64,000 bases of DNA from Floccularia luteovirens (GCA_009739215.1 VSJF01000006.1:992001-1056000); one strand, 5' to 3'; counted from the first letter of the stretch, positions 33,631 through 48,554 are shown. The notes: generated by a model from the letters alone, not told the origin. Numbers and translations are program-made.

Positions 33631-35205
33631 TTAAAAAATTTGACGGAATGGGCCGAAACAGGTGCCAGTGGATTCGATTTGGTATGGGACATAGCAGCCA
33701 TTTGTCCAGGTATTATTGAGCCAAGATGAAACGTTCATGTCGTCATTTTCAAAGGACATGTCACGCTTGCCGTCGTAGTACATAGTCATGTCATGTAAGG
33801 GTGAAGGGCGAAGCTCTTCTTGGATGACGGAAAGGTTTTGAAGACTTTCGGGGACTAGTGGTGTCCCTTTCAACTCCGTCATTATTTTAAAATTGTAGAT
33901 GACGGAAAAGGCGATAGCATCCTGGATGTTTGAAGCGCTGACGACCTCATTAGTGACAACTGGAACCTTCATAATATCTTGAGCTATGGTGATTTTGGAC
34001 AAATCTACATAAATAATTATTACAGATTCTCCAGTTGAATGCATCGGAGAACTTACCGGCTGTCTGGCACAGAGTTGACCAATATTGAGGAAGAAGTTTC
34101 AGCGCATATATGTACAGGCCGTCAGAAGTAGATGGGCAGGAAAGTTGTACAATATCAGCCACTTCGGAATGAATGTGGACGTCTTCAAGAAAAACGCAAA
34201 AGAATGTGTGGTATTCCGTCGGAGACAGAGCCAAACGAGAGGAGAATGTAATGGTAGGAACGCAGTCCATGAGCTCCCCCGAAACAGGGACTGGAATGCG
34301 ATGCGCGGGTGCGGTGACAAGGTTGGAAGCTGACGAGGGCCGCATGTTTGGAGAGCCGTCTATGTCCAAGGAGATAACAAGATCATGATCGACACCTCTG
34401 CTTGAAAAGGAGGTATCTGTGAGTTCTGAAGTGTAGAATTCAATGCTAACGAATGTCTGGGGTTGGGTGTCAAAAGAGAGGTTGGAGAGAAAGCCTGGTG
34501 CAAGGTATGGTGAAGGTAGTGGGGAGGCCAGTGTGGAACTGTCAGCCGAGTAGAAGGATACAGGTGAAGCAACAAGGGGGGAAGGTGAAGGAGCGACTAT
34601 GTTATCGAGTTCTGTATCGACCTTGACTTTTCTAGCAAGCATCTGACGTGATTCAGAGCGTTCTGACATGTCAGAGGAGCTACTGCGCTCGAGAGGTTCG
34701 CGACGAGTCAAAAGTTTAAGTACTGGCTCAATTGTCAGTCGCGTCGACGCAGCAATATATAAATGAATTACCGCGTTCTTCTGAGCAGGTATCGCGTAGC
34801 TGTTGTAAACGGCTCCCTACTTGCTTGGGAGTTCTACGCTTGCCGGTCGCCTTGAAGATAAAATCCGAGATGAAGCGATTACGTTTAGGAAACCGTTGCA
34901 GAAGCTTAGGGTCGCGTGCTGAACTAGGGCGATATTTTTCGAGGGCTGTTGAATACCAACTCGTTAATTATAGCCAAGGTGTTGGGCGAAAAGGGCCAAC
35001 CTTCTAATAAAGCTACCTCAATGTAAGGTGGCCATACCGCCTCCTTTCGTTCTTTCAACGTCTTCCACGTTTTGCGTCCGGTATCCGCGTAGGAGATATT
35101 GGACTGGTGTTTCCCGTCATCTTCACGAGGCTTGTATGAAAATTCATCAACAGATGAAGTTGCAAAGTAGCCTTCTAAGAACGGAGGGGTCTGCGCTGGC
35201 TTCAT
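33631..35205 (-). CDS. TEA/ATTS-domain transcription factor (Tec1/AbaA/TEAD family)
   Basis: TEA factors bind CATTC-type sites; fungal members control filamentation and conidiation. The domain is split by an intron: GRKTWKTLKERKEAVWPPYI, EVALLE, then after the splice ALEKYRPSSARDPKLLQRFP and KRNRFISDFIFKATG, ending in helix 3 KRRTPKQVGSRLQQLRDTC. All three helices and the conserved recognition residues are present. Next follows a Ser/Pro-rich linker (VAPSPSPLVASPVSFYSADS), then a C-terminal beta-rich region with FVSIEFYTSELTDTSF and FCVFLEDVHIHSEVADIVQL; it ends GTCFGPFRQIF. The frame is open upstream to 35247 but without an ATG, so the start is placed at the ATG at 35205; a further 5' exon is possible. 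Targets are unknown. Confidence 0.88.
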
Positions 35206-36935
35206 ATCTTGAAAGGATGCGGCTGGAGTTGTGTTGGCCAAGTTCACAGTTAAATATATAACTATACGTCGTCAGTTAAGAAGCGGTCTCACCGCCGAAA
35301 TTTCAATTTACTTCTTTGTCGCGACGCATTAGGAAACGCCTAGACATTCGTTGTCTACCTGTTTTGCCCATCTTTGTGGCATGGAAGCGAGCAAATAGTG
35401 GTTGATTGAGGAAAGAACAGGTGATTGCCAATTCACCTTTGCATGCCATATCGGGGCATATTCGATCATACCCAATTGCTTAAACGAATATTTAATTTTG
35501 TTATGTTGATTATTCCCTAAATAGTGCTCTTCCTCAAGCCAAGGCAGAGCCACAGATAAAATAATTATCAGGAAAATTAAATATCATATATTCCCTGTAA
35601 AGGTACTACCAGGTACTATCAGCTCACAAACCCAAACCTAACATCACAAGCAAGACTTTACTTTGGTTGATGGAATGTTCTTTGAGTTCGATCTTCGTCT
35701 ACAAAGGCCGATCTAAGACTACAAAGAAGCAAAAAATTGTGAAGACTTTTTTGTTTTGACTCAGATAGAAATGCCAAGATTGGAGCGAACCTGGTTTATT
35801 TTATGCATGATGAAAGGTTAACATACCCCGTTGTAGTTTAGCAGTGGTTGTCCAGGATGTTGTAATACCTACTTACGATGTCGGCGCCGTCAATACAATT
35901 CAAATTTGAGTTGGTTACCACATCTCCGGCTCCGCGATACGCATCTTCAACTTTGAAAATAACATCTACACTATCGCAAATACTCAGTTTTTCAAGAAAT
36001 TTGGAGAGGGGTAATGTCAAACTAAGTTTGAAACTCACATAACCTCGAAAGGGCAAGAACCCTAAGTGCCATTCCCATATAACAAATATATGTTTCCGGC
36101 GGCGGTCGAGCCCGTAAATGCTCCGAAAAACATAAGCCACAGGGGGAGACCTTGGCTCTGGACACTTGGGACACTCAATATTTAGTACTCAATGTTCAGC
36201 AGTAACATTGCTTCCGAGGCCTGGAGCATGCTCAACACATCTATACGGCGTGTTTCACGTTGGAGGCTCTTTTTTTTCCTTCGGGGAAAAGTTGCAGCAA
36301 TGTAATATGCTCGATCTACTTGAACGCGATGATATCGGGGTTAACGCAGCGATATTGCACTGTTAAGAAATAATATTTATTATTGGAATTTACTTCGTTG
36401 AAACATTCACTTCTGGAACTCACGATCCCCTCCCTTGGGAAATGTAGATTTGCGTGATGAGATAGATAGATATTTGAGTAAGAGCCACAGCACCGATTTG
36501 ATCTCCAGAGAATCACAAGGTTCATGATTGAAGCTCTTTTGAATGGTTCACCCTCATATAAAGAGTGAAATAACAACTTTCGGACCTTTCTGTATGAATT
36601 AGAGTAATGAAAGAGTGTCTTTGCGTTCGGAACGTCTCTTGAGTTCTAGAATTATCCGGGGGCCGTTTGTATTCGTTCACAATACCGGTTTCTGTGGTGA
36701 TGGAGATATTATTATTGGTACCGTGAAGAATGTGTAGCTTGATATGTAGAGCTTACTCGCAAAGATATTACGTGGCAGGCTGGCAGCCGAAACCCCATGA
36801 GAAAAATGTTTGCTCATGTTATAATTAGAGGGAATTGTGATCATCCAATGATGTGAACTGAAATAATTTCGGTTAGTCTGCAATTTTGGGGTCTTCAAGT
36901 TGTCATAGACAGAAAACACCGACCAGCTTGTGTGG
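35206..36935. other. Intergenic with a possible decayed gene on the minus strand
   Basis: About 1.7 kb. The minus frame 35838-36140 (100 codons, beginning MAYVFRSIYGLDRR) and another at 35329-35553 (74 codons) look somewhat coding-like but match no family I recognise. Plausible splice words lie nearby (GTTATGTGAGT, GTAAGTAGG). They may be fragments of a decayed or lineage-specific gene. The rest holds the promoters of the flanking TEA and SWD3 genes. No transposon signature was seen. Confidence 0.3.
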
Positions 36936-38413
<1,478 letters not shown>

Positions 38414-38613
38414 TATTTCTACACTTTTATCTGACAGCGCAAGACCGAGCCAAAAATTATGTACCTATCTTGAATTCGATGTTGTTTGTAATTGTATTGT
38501 ACAATCCTTCCACGTATTTTTATGAAAGTGAAGAGAAAAAGAAACATTACATGAATGTAAATGACTTGGTTCGTGCTGTTGAAATTTCTATTATGCATGC
38601 GTGCAAACTTCTG

Positions 38614-41600
38614 TTACTTCATAGGTTGCGCATGTCGTAAGCCTAGTAATTTATGGTAAACAAAAATAAAGATAAACTATGCTGAGCACACTGACCAATT
38701 GCGACCTCCTTATCTTCTTCAGTTAAGCCTGAATCATGGGCCTCCAAGAAGGCATCAACCTGTAAGAAACAGTTAACACAGCACTGGAGAATATGGTGAA
38801 ATATAAACCTCATCAAGCACTTCGTCATCTTGTTCCTCATCATCCAAATCATCATCTTCCTCGTCGTCATCCTTAGCATCATCAATGGCGAAAGGTGTAC
38901 GCTCCATAAGCGCAGCATTTGCTGCCTGTATCATGGGCATAGGACCAGCACTGTCGGGTGTAGTTGGAAGGGTTTTCTGTAACTCGCTCGTGGTAGTATT
39001 AAGTGCGAGAGTTGATGATGATGCAGTAGCAAGTGTTGGAGAACTGCTGGCAGCTGACAAACTGGATTTGGATGATTTTTTTCGCATCGATGGGGTGAGC
39101 AACGATTCTCTCGCTTTAGGTTCTTCCAATTTAGTATACCTCCCAAATGAAGGACGATGGATGACCTGGATTGCACATTTGGATAAGTCTTGGGGTATCT
39201 CAACCACTTCAAAAACTCACCTGATGTTTGCCAATTGTTTTCCCAATCTCGTCGGTAACCATGTTGAATATTTTCTTATTGCTATCCGAAGCAATTGATG
39301 TCCAGATATCACCCAATATACCACTGCTGGAAGGAGGCAGCTCTAATTCTGTGACTGGCTCTAGTTTGAAAGAAGCTGAAAGGTCTGTCTCGAAGAAAGA
39401 CTCGAGGACTTCGTCAGCAAGGACAACCATTCGGAATCTAACATAAAATGTGAAAGACCGACACCAATCGTGATCTAGCAATAAATCTTACGTAGCTAGG
39501 TTTAGATATGGCTGGTTTGGTGCAACCGAAACTGGGGGAGCTTCATCCTTTTCAGACTCATCTTCTGATTGTGGAAGCAATGCATCGCCATATTCAAAGG
39601 CGTTGGTCATGAACCGACTTACTGCCCCAAGATATGCATCGCCGATTTCATAGCGGAAAATAAACTAAAGATCATAAATTGCATGCCATTTTTTGACCAC
39701 CGAACACTAACCAAGAAAGACTCCGAAAGGGTTAATACTTCGTCTTTTGTTAGATATCCGTCTTTGTTCTTGTCGTGGAGGTTGAAGAACCATTCGATAT
39801 TTTCCATCAGATCATTAAACATAACACCATCAAGACCAGATACGAGATCCTGCATAAAGTTCAATAATGAACGCTTATTGGTTGATTCTCGACATACCTG
39901 GAACGACAATGCTCCTTTGCAAGATGTATCCCAGAAATAGAATAAACGATCGATGAAGTCATGCTCCGCTACCTCGCGATCTACGCGTTGCTAGACGTGT
40001 TACATGAGCATATATTCCACAACATAGTAATGAGATTTCACACCTGGAACCCGTTCTTTACAATCTTCTCATCCCGTGCCCATGTGACTATCTCACTCAA
40101 AAAATGCTGGAATGTGCGTAGCCCAATACGTGTCTCGACCTTTTCTTCTTGACCGTCGTTTGTATTTAACAAAGAAGGGGGAGGAGCAGCAGCAGGGAGA
40201 GGGGGAATAATGCACATAGCTTGATACAATGCATCATAGATCAGGCCAGATTGTTCCTTGTTGAACCTACCGAGAGACTTAAGATTACGAACAGCAGAAC
40301 GTTTAGAGAACGATTCGATGCTGTGGATAATTTCATTTCTGAAGCGTTTTCGCTCAGAAAGGATAGTTTCATCGGTGATTACAGAGAACTCCCGAAATGA
40401 AACGAGTAGAAGTTCTTGGAAACGAGTGATTGCACGTGCCCTCGGGTCACTAGAGTTTGGGTGGGCGGATTCACCGAGAGAAGCGAAATAATCTCTCATC
40501 AAACTTTCAAAACCGGACAATTAGATAACCGGTAATAATGAAATTCCGAGACGAGACAACACTCACTTGAGGAAACCGCCATCATCTTGGATCTGCAACA
40601 ATTCTTCACCATTAATCTTCAATATAGCTGTAGTTGTGAGACTTCATTAGGTCAACAGTTCACATATTTCGTATGCACAACGGACCTAGTCTTTAATGAA
40701 ATGAGGAAGAGACAGTCTCAAGTAGAAAACGCCACTTACCCTACTTGGAATAACACTTTGGGCCCCATGCAAAAGAAGCAATCCACAATACGAAAAGCGA
40801 ACACCATCGGCATACTATTGATGAACCTTAAAAATAATCATCAGTTAATGGAATCATTGATATGAGAAACAAGCCCACAAGCTGAGGAACCAGGGAAGAG
40901 AGGCAACCGATAATTGTACATCGACGTTATGGAAATGTTCATGAATGATGGGCAAACACCGCTGCACTAACGATTCGAATACGCGCTGATCAAGTAAAGT
41001 ACCATGCATGGATGGTCTAAACATGTATTAGTAATTGCCACCACATAAAATTTTTGAGTGGCGATAACTAACGCGTAATATCCAGGTAACAGTCGGTCGC
41101 ACAACACTTCGAGTAACCAAAATGCTTGTTCTTCCGACATATAACTGGGTTTGGGTTAGTTGAGGGCAACGAAGATTACTCGGATCTCACATAAGGATGG
41201 CTGCTGCCAGGATATTCATGGCCTTAGTAGACATAGTAAATCGCTGGGACGAGCCTAGGGGGAAACAAATTGCCAAATACCTGACAATACCCAAGCTCTG
41301 GATTCTTGAAAGAATATGCCTGCAATACTCTGCGGAGAGCATTGATACCATCCTCCGATTGGTAACCAGCATACTCAGGCAAACTTCGATGTAGATCCTT
41401 CTCAATATCCTCAGTGCTCGTACTTGTCTTTCCTTTGTTCTCTTCCAAAAGCTTTTCATAAAATCCAGGATTGGAAAAGCGAAGGAAAATAGAGCCCGAG
41501 AGCGTCTCCCACATCTCACCCCTCAACCTATTTGGTAAGCCAACCTGAACGAGACGCGTGCATTGTGGATAACGGAGCAAGGTTAGATTGCGGCCGTGCT

Positions 41601-42509
41601 CTATAAAAATTCTAGATTTAACAAGATATCGAACGCAACAATGGTAGCTTACTCTGAAGATAGGTTGACCACAACTTGACTTTCGATGCTTCTCTTAGTC
41701 TGGAAAAATTGATGGGTTTTGATATGAGATCAAGTACATGTGTAACGTACTTTTTGGGATCCCCAGGGAACTTGAAACGTAGACCAAGACCTCCGTGATA
41801 TGTTGATTCTCTAGGTGAAGCCGACTCCTTTTCTTCACTGATGAGACTCCCATCCTCTCGCTCATTGTCAGCAACAGCAGAAGACGAAGAAACGAGAGCT
41901 TCGGAGTAACACGTCTTAACGAATACCTTCACCTGCTTCATCTGCCCCCGTTGAAGTTCTACCTTGAGAGTGTCACGAAGAAGCCCACAGAACAAATCTG
42001 CTGTAGGTCTCAGTGATGTCAGCTGAACAACCTGTTGATTTGAAAGATATCAGGCGTGAATTTTTTTTGTCAATATAGCATGAAAGTACAGACGATCTTC
42101 ATGCCATGCCACATTAATAAACTGAGCGCGTAGATGCCAGCACGCGCGTTCAATCTCTCAACCCGACGTACTGGTGGAAAGTGGAATGGTGAATCGCACG
42201 GATTTGCGGTCAAGGGATGCAAACGCGAGATATGGCGGCATAATATATAGCTTTCCGGCCTACTCATATTATTGGTGAGTCCACCGTGAATAATGAGTGC
42301 CATGGTATATAGATACTTGCATAAGAATCCTCTACATCCTCAGTAAGACTGAGAACAGCATTGATATCCATACTCTCCACCTCCTGTGATGACCCACTTG
42401 CATGTTGACCATGAATCGCTTGAGTAGGTGGTAAAGAAAAGAATATCTGCGTCAGCTGCTCCTTAGTTGGCTCCTTGAAGTTGCGAAGCGCTGTAGAAAT
42501 GGTGGCCAT
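38614..42509 (-). CDS. GRAM-TBC-EF-hand Rab GTPase-activating protein (Gyp2/Mdr1, TBC1D8/9-like)
   Basis: TBC proteins stimulate GTP hydrolysis by Rab GTPases. The ATG at 42509 opens MATISTALRNFKEPTKEQLT. Exons 2-3 give the GRAM-like region (SRPESYILCRHISRLHPLTA, RVERLNARAGIYALSLLMWH). The TBC domain starts LVQVGLPNRLRGEMWETLSG at about 41530 and holds the arginine-finger motif IEKDLHRSLPE. It continues ALRRVLQAYSFKNPELGYCQ (Gln finger) and EQAFWLLEVLCDRLLPGYY. After it come a helical region (RFNKEQSGLIYDALYQAM) and an EF-hand, HDKNKDGYLTKDEV (about 39750). The C-terminus has a strongly acidic stretch (DDDEEDDDLDDEEQDDEV), and a last tiny exon ends LRHAQPMK. The domain order matches TBC1D8/TBC1D9 and yeast Gyp2. 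Which Rab it acts on cannot be seen. Confidence 0.88.
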
Positions 42510-44317
42510 GATTCAGCAGTTTCACCCCGCCCAGGTTTGAAATTTTTTTGGAAGAGAGCCGAATTGTCACTTTGAAGAGATATGAGTGGGAGTTTCAACC
42601 TCTGGACGATATACCGCGTTGCGATACCAGATGGCAACTCGACTGCTGCACTAGAAGTCAAGCAGTTAGGGTTACCATATAAGGTACGGATCCAAGCACA
42701 TGCACACAACACATGAATATCAAGCAATGTTCTTCGTAAATTAAAAGTATCAACATGCCATGTTCTATTCAGGCAGCTCGAGGTATCTTGCAGTTTCAAG
42801 CTAAAAGCTTCAGATTCGTGTATGTAAAGACAAAGACTATGCGGCGCTTTATCCAATAACCCTCGACCATAACCTCTTCTCAACACACGAATGTGGAAAC
42901 AAGAGCGCTGTAATACCACATATCCCATGTGTACCTAGTAACTTCCACAACCGTAACCGCAGAACTTCCACCGAAAGCCAAGACAACTTATCTTACTCCA
43001 ATAACGCTTACCCCGTTGAATCAGCCACGAGGCCCCGGTTTTCTCGCAATTACTAGATAGAAAAACAAATACTTGTTCCAAGGTAAATGAAGATATGAAC
43101 CATTTTAGGTGAAATGAAGTATTGACGACAAAAAAGCGGCTAAGTACGAGCGGGTGTGCTAAGAGAAGCAGACAACCCGCTCACAAGGCACAACGCCACC
43201 TTATCGATTATCATCTAATGTGATAAAGAATTTCAAATCAAGACGCCTTGCAGCGTGTATCTATCTTATTGGGAAAACACGCCCCTAGACGGAACATGGC
43301 AGGACAAAAGGACGGCAACTGAATACCACAGATAGTAATAAACATTTTGGGATCCTGGGTCATAAAGCGACGTTAATGGCCTGACAAAAGAAGTTGTGGT
43401 CCTGCTTTTAAAAATCAAATCAATAAGACTTCATTTCGATGGAAGATTTTGTGTTTACCAAATTGAAACAGAGGGACTTCCCAAGGGTAAAAACAACAAC
43501 CATTCCCCCGCAATACCGCCCCTGGCTTGTGGTACGCGTGGCGTTTTAGTTTCACAGTTGCAGTTATAGTAGGACAATTAGAGGTGCCGGTGATTCTCCA
43601 TATCACCTTGTTGTTCATCTTTATGCAACCATTTGAATGAATACAGTATACCTGTTAGATCGGGACGGTCTAGACATGGGGCTCTAATCACCTCCAACCC
43701 CATACTCTCAAACATAATCGCGAGTTTGCGTCGGTACAAAGCCTTTTCTAATGGAATACTGAAGCATAAACGGATTGCATAAATAAAAACTTCTTCATTT
43801 CTGGTTCCTCGTTCTCGTAAAAGTATAATTACTACTGTCTATTGCATTACAACAACACGTCACAGTTCTCCTCGACTCTTCTTCGCTAGCCTCGTCGTTT
43901 TTTCTCTGCTTCTATCTAGTCGCAACAGTATCGTACTGTCGGGTATAGGATATGATGATGGAGCAATGGACTGGGTGTGGTAGTGGTGTGGCCAAGTGGT
44001 TGTCGGTGAGGTGGGGGAGGATAGGAGGTATGGTTAAGTGGTGTAAATGGTGTATTATTAAATGTCGGAAGGTGGGATTATGGCGGATAGTATGACTTGT
44101 GGTAGTCGGGAAAAATTTAGTCAAAGGTTGTAATGGGATCTAGGCGAAAGCAATTGTAGATGACCCATCACAACAAGCGCTGGATATGTGCATCGTGGCA
44201 GTAGCATGTCGTCAGCAGGTCCAGAGCAAAGAAAAACAATCCAAAAAGTAACTCCAATGCGTGAAATACAAGAGCGAGCGTGTGCAAAGCACGAGGCCCA
44301 GCCTGCATGCTTCAACA
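42510..44317. other. Intergenic, no supported gene
   Basis: About 1.8 kb between two minus-strand genes. A 158-codon minus frame (42452-42928) overlaps the RabGAP start in another frame and matches nothing. A region near 43930-44060 is strongly G-rich on the plus strand (TGGTGTGG, GAGGTGGGGG) and so C-rich on the transcribed strand; it probably lies in the 3' flank of the next gene. No RNA gene or repeat family was recognised. Confidence 0.4.
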
Positions 44318-46075
44318 CTACACTCCACGTGTACGCGCCAACACCCTTGCTCGTGCCTGCTCCATACTCGCACGTAACTCCGGGCTCTCCCACGCGCTCG
44401 CGTTTTCTTGAAAGCTTGTGCTAATCATGCCTGCGCTTTCAACGGACACTCCACGTGAATGTCCCATTCCGACTGCAAGTCCTCGACGTGAAGGTGTCCC
44501 ATAGATAGGTGCCTCCGTGTACAACCGTGAATGTGCTGGTGAACAGTCAACAGAGTAACCCCTAGCCCGTGAACGCTTTGGGGTTGTCTCGCCTGCTGCT
44601 ATGCGTCGTACGGAGGTCTCTCGCTTGATGGACCCTCCAAGCATCCGCTTCTTAGTGCTAGATTCGCCGTCATCTTCAACCCAACAATCGAGTCCATCAT
44701 CTTCTGCATCTTCTGGCGTCTCGCTGGAGACAACAATTTCACGTCCTAATGCACGCTTGCCCTCTTCAATGAGCATAGAGAGCTTGTCACCAATCCAATC
44801 CATCTTTTGAGAAATGGATCAGTCGGCTGTGATGAAACAGGAGGGAAAAACAGACCTCATCTTTTTCATCTTCATCGTTAGCACCAGCGATTTCTGTGGT
44901 CTCTGATATGTGTGCTGGTACAGGGATGGGAATTGGGACCGGCCTGACGCGTGTAGTCCTGCGTGCAGCGACAGGACGCGGTCGTGCCACGATCTTGCGC
45001 GACTTTGAGGGTGTGAGTGTAACTACACTGTAATCATCCTTGAGGGAGTGCTGAACAGGAAGAAGTGCGTGCGCATGAGACGCGGTGACGACAGGAGTGG
45101 AAGGAGTGGGTACTGGTGGGGACCAATCACCGACATGATAAGGCGGAGGAGCAAGCTGGTGCTCCTTGTTGCGGTCACGCCAACTGAGGAAGTGTTAGCG
45201 ATTTAGCCTAGTACAAGAAAACAGAACTTACAGTCGATAGACTGTCATGCCGACTGCTGTGCCGATAAGTGCAGCATTGAGGGCAGTGGAGACGATAGAG
45301 CCAGCAAGGCCGCGACGGCGTTTCATGGGTGGAAGTTCTACGTGGAGAAGGAAAATGAGACGGTCAGTCATAGCCATCGGTAAAAGAGGGAGTGTGGGTA
45401 GGATTGGCAAAAAAGGAAGGATATGTTAACTCAGGAGAAAAAAGCGGCGAAGAGAGGTGATGAGGAGAGCGGATAAAATGAAAAATGAAGAGGGGACAGG
45501 TAGAATAAGCACAAGGCTCAAGAAAATAGAAGAACTGAAAGTCAAAAGCGAACGAAAGTATAATGGTATGAGAAGAAAGGACTTTCTCTGGAGGGGCATA
45601 TATAAGAAGGCGGACATGCGGAGAACATGAGGTTGCAATGCGTTACAATGCAGTGCTAGATCCACGGCATATGGTATGCTACTGGCGTGCGTAATCCACA
45701 GCACGGAAGCCACGCGCAAAAAGAAGAATAGGTGATCAAGTTATGAATTAAAAAATACGCACCATCGTTGTCTGCGTTCTGCTGATCTTCGGCAATTGCG
45801 ATAGTATGAAAGGAGCGCTTTCCATAGTGATTCGTGACGGGAGCGGATGCCGAGTCGGAGGGTGTCAATGATGACGAGACGACGCTGTCTCGAATCCGTT
45901 GTTGTTTGCGAGAGAGGGGTTGTGGTATGGGGTAAGGAGAAGATGGTGATGGTGAAGGGAGGTGAGGTCGATGAAGGAAGTTGGGGTTTGAGATCGCGTC
46001 GGATGCCGTGGAGGGTGTTGAAGAGAAAGGCATTGAGACAGGAACGGGGAATCTGAAGGTGAACGGGAAGAGCAT
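44318..46075 (-). CDS. Predicted single-pass membrane protein of unknown function
   Basis: Four exons join cleanly. Exon 1 (start 46075, alternative ATG 46033) is Ser/Pro-rich (SSTPSTASDAISNPNF, PSPSPSSPYPIPQPLSRKQQ) and contains KRSFHTIAIAEDQQNADND. The next exon carries ELPPMKRRRGLAGS and one hydrophobic segment, IVSTALNAALIGTAVGMTVY. A spliced LWRDRNKEHQLAPPPYHVGD leads into a long Pro/Arg segment (RPRPVAARRTTRVRPVPIPI) and an acidic stretch (ANDEDEKDE). The last exon begins MDWIGDKLSMLIEEGKRALG and ends in a Ser/Arg-rich tail, VLARTRGV. The basic KRRR just before the membrane segment suggests a type II or nuclear/ER topology, which is inference. No named domain was recognised; homologues are likely fungal hypotheticals. 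It shares a 113-bp divergent promoter with the F-box gene. Confidence 0.7.
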
Positions 46076-46188
46076 CGCTGGAAGACCGAGCTGGCGGTGA
46101 GTGTCAGTGTCAAGGAGAGACAGTCTTAAAGAGTAACGTGACCTTGAGTGAGATACATGTTTTATGTAATAAATTAATCAAATCATCA
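46076..46188. promoter_or_regulatory. Compact bidirectional promoter, 113 bp between divergent ATGs
   Basis: The start codons at 46075 (minus) and 46189 (plus) are only 113 bp apart, so both core promoters and 5' leaders must fit here or overlap coding sequence. No clear TATA box was seen. If the minus gene starts at its second ATG (46033) the gap is 155 bp. Confidence 0.5.
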
Positions 46189-48554
46189 ATGCTTCCACCA
46201 TCATCGTCCAGGCTCGTTACTCTCCCTCTCGAGCTCATCGATACCATCCTCAATCACATTTCTGACCCTCTTCACCTCCTCGCTTTCGCTCTCGTTAGCC
46301 GCGCATGCTCTACCCTTGTCGTTCCGAATCACATCCAATACCGTCATATTCGCATCCGTCATCGCTTCCCGCGTTTGTGGGCTCATCTTGCTCAACGCGC
46401 TGACCTTGCTGCACGCATCGTTGATCTCCGTGTATGCCGCCATGACGACTATTCAGCTCCAGATCTCTACCCTCGGTTTCTTCACCATGATATGCACCAG
46501 CGTCTAGTAGACGACTCGGAAGACGCCCGCATCCGTAACATTTGCACAGCTCTCTCTCATATGCGCTCCCTCCACACCCTTTTGTGGTTCTCAGATGATA
46601 AGCGGTTCACCTCTACTAATGAAATTGCTGTTATGCGTGCTGCGCAAGCATTACCCGCTCTCGCTCGTGTTCATTTGTCGGGTCTCACTGGCAGCTGTGC
46701 CCCCGGCTTCTCTATTGACCACTTGAGCTCTGCTTACCCGGTTCAGTTTATCCATTCCTATCATACTATACATTTAATCATTATTTATCCAGGTATGGAA
46801 CTTCAAGAACCTACATACGCTCTGCCTAGATGGCCCCGCATGGGTTCGCTCAGACAATGCACCGCATATATTCCATCTTCTTGCCCGTTGCCCGTCCCTT
46901 GAGGTCCGTCTAATATATATCATCGATCCGATTATTTCCATTACTAATTTTCTATTAATTGTAGCATCTTCATCTCCCGGTTGACATCTTGGCTCAGCCC
47001 CATTCTCCGTCTATACCCAACCTTCCCAACTTAACTCGCCTTCATCTTTTTCTCCAAGCTGGCTTTGGCACAGGCACAGCGTACATCCTTGATCGAGCTG
47101 TTGTTGATTTTCTTAAGATCCTCCCTAATCTCCAGGATCTCACTTGGACTCCGGTCGTCCGTGATTTGCGCTTGCCGCGGGATATCCTTCCAAATTTGCG
47201 CAGCTTTAAGGGAGGTATGGGGGTTCTACTCGCACTTGAAGGAGTGGAGGGATGGGAAGATGATCCATCTGATAGCAGTCTGAGCGAAGATGGAGAACAC
47301 CATACTCCCGCTTTTCGCAGCCCTCTCCAACGCCCCATCAAATGTCTCGATATTTATGGACTTGATGTGCCGCTTTTATTGTCACTGAAGTGCATTGATC
47401 GGTCTTTTCTTAGTTCTTTGCAGTTATACAGTATCATTAATGATGTCTCGCTCCTAAATTGCAATGAATGGGGCAGTATCTTGCAATCGTGGATCACTGG
47501 CGATACATTCAATCTGGCCCTGTCTCTTCCCCTTGGATCCCCCACAGTTGTGCACCCATATACAGCAAGACGTGAGGAGGCTTCCTCTCCACCACCTACC
47601 CCATTCACACCTGAATTCTCTGGATATACTTTCCCTTCTCATTCGGATTTCACCAGAAAGCCACGAGCTCGTCTCAATATAACTACGAACCGTGCACTCA
47701 TGCTCCTTGGTATCCTTGGACGCGCGTTTCCTAACATCAAATGGTTGGGCGTGCCGGTTCTTAGATCAGTTCATGTTTTGGAAGGACCTGAAGAATTTGA
47801 TTCTCACACGAAATCCATAAAAGAACAATCTGAGGCAAATACCAAAGCAAGGATATTGCGAGTGCAAGCTGGAGTTTATGTTGCTGTAACCTCTATACGT
47901 GACGGACTGGATGCTGAAGAGGACGAACATTTGAAGGAAGCCGAATACGCGCAACAATCTGATGGAGATATGAATATGCTGCTAGTAAGCAATACGTACT
48001 AAACATCCAATGACACCAATATTCTAACACACTCAACCAGCGAACCATCATCACACAGCTATCTGAGTTCCGTTCCCTTGAGATTTTACGTGGTCGCGCT
48101 CTTTGGGCCGCTGCAGGTCTTGATATGCGTCTAATCCCGTTTGACAAAACTGGTATATAGCGTATCTTGATGAGATCCCTGATTATTACTAATGCTGCCT
48201 TTCCAGTCCCCCGCTTGACACCAGACATAAATTCAACGCCAAAGGAACGCACACGTCGTGTAATGCACAATGCAATTGGCGCGCTCGCCCAGGCATGTCC
48301 ACAACTACGTGCATTGGATCATGATCAATTACATGCTCGCCGGGGGCATTGGTCACAGATTGTGTTGAAACGGGAGATTGTGAATCGCGAGGGCCACGGC
48401 AACTCAGATGCAAACATCGAAGAACACAGGGTTAGCTATTCTGTGGAACGGCCCTCACCAAAGTATGTTGTCAATCATATCTCTTAGTTCTCTTTCCCAC
48501 CTGACTTTTTTCGATAGCGATCCCTTCGACGTCATGGGTAGCGTATTCTCGTGA
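46189..48554 (+). CDS. F-box protein with leucine-rich-repeat-like body
   Basis: F-box proteins present substrates to SCF ubiquitin ligases through Skp1. The start at 46189 gives MLPPSSSRLVTLPLELIDTI followed by the F-box helices LNHISDPLHLLAFALVSRAC. The frame extends upstream without an ATG. Later exons hold repeated leucine-spaced segments (SLHTLLWFSDDKRF, LPNLTRLHLFLQAGFG, LKILPNLQDLTWTPVVRDLR, FPNIKWLGVPVLRS, EFRSLEILRGRALWAAAGL), which fit the variable LRR body of Agaricomycete F-box proteins. The last small exon ends DPFDVMGSVFS, with TGA at 48552-48554. Such genes are expanded in mushrooms and targets are unknown. Confidence 0.85.

Noticed and set aside
42452..42928. 158-codon minus-strand frame overlapping the RabGAP start
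   Set aside because: It has no recognisable motif and overlaps the confident TBC-protein start in another frame; more likely 5' leader sequence open by chance.
43930..44060. G-rich tract as a possible G-quadruplex regulator or telomere-like repeat
   Set aside because: The runs are irregular GGTGG-type words without a periodic unit; judged as biased 3' flank sequence.
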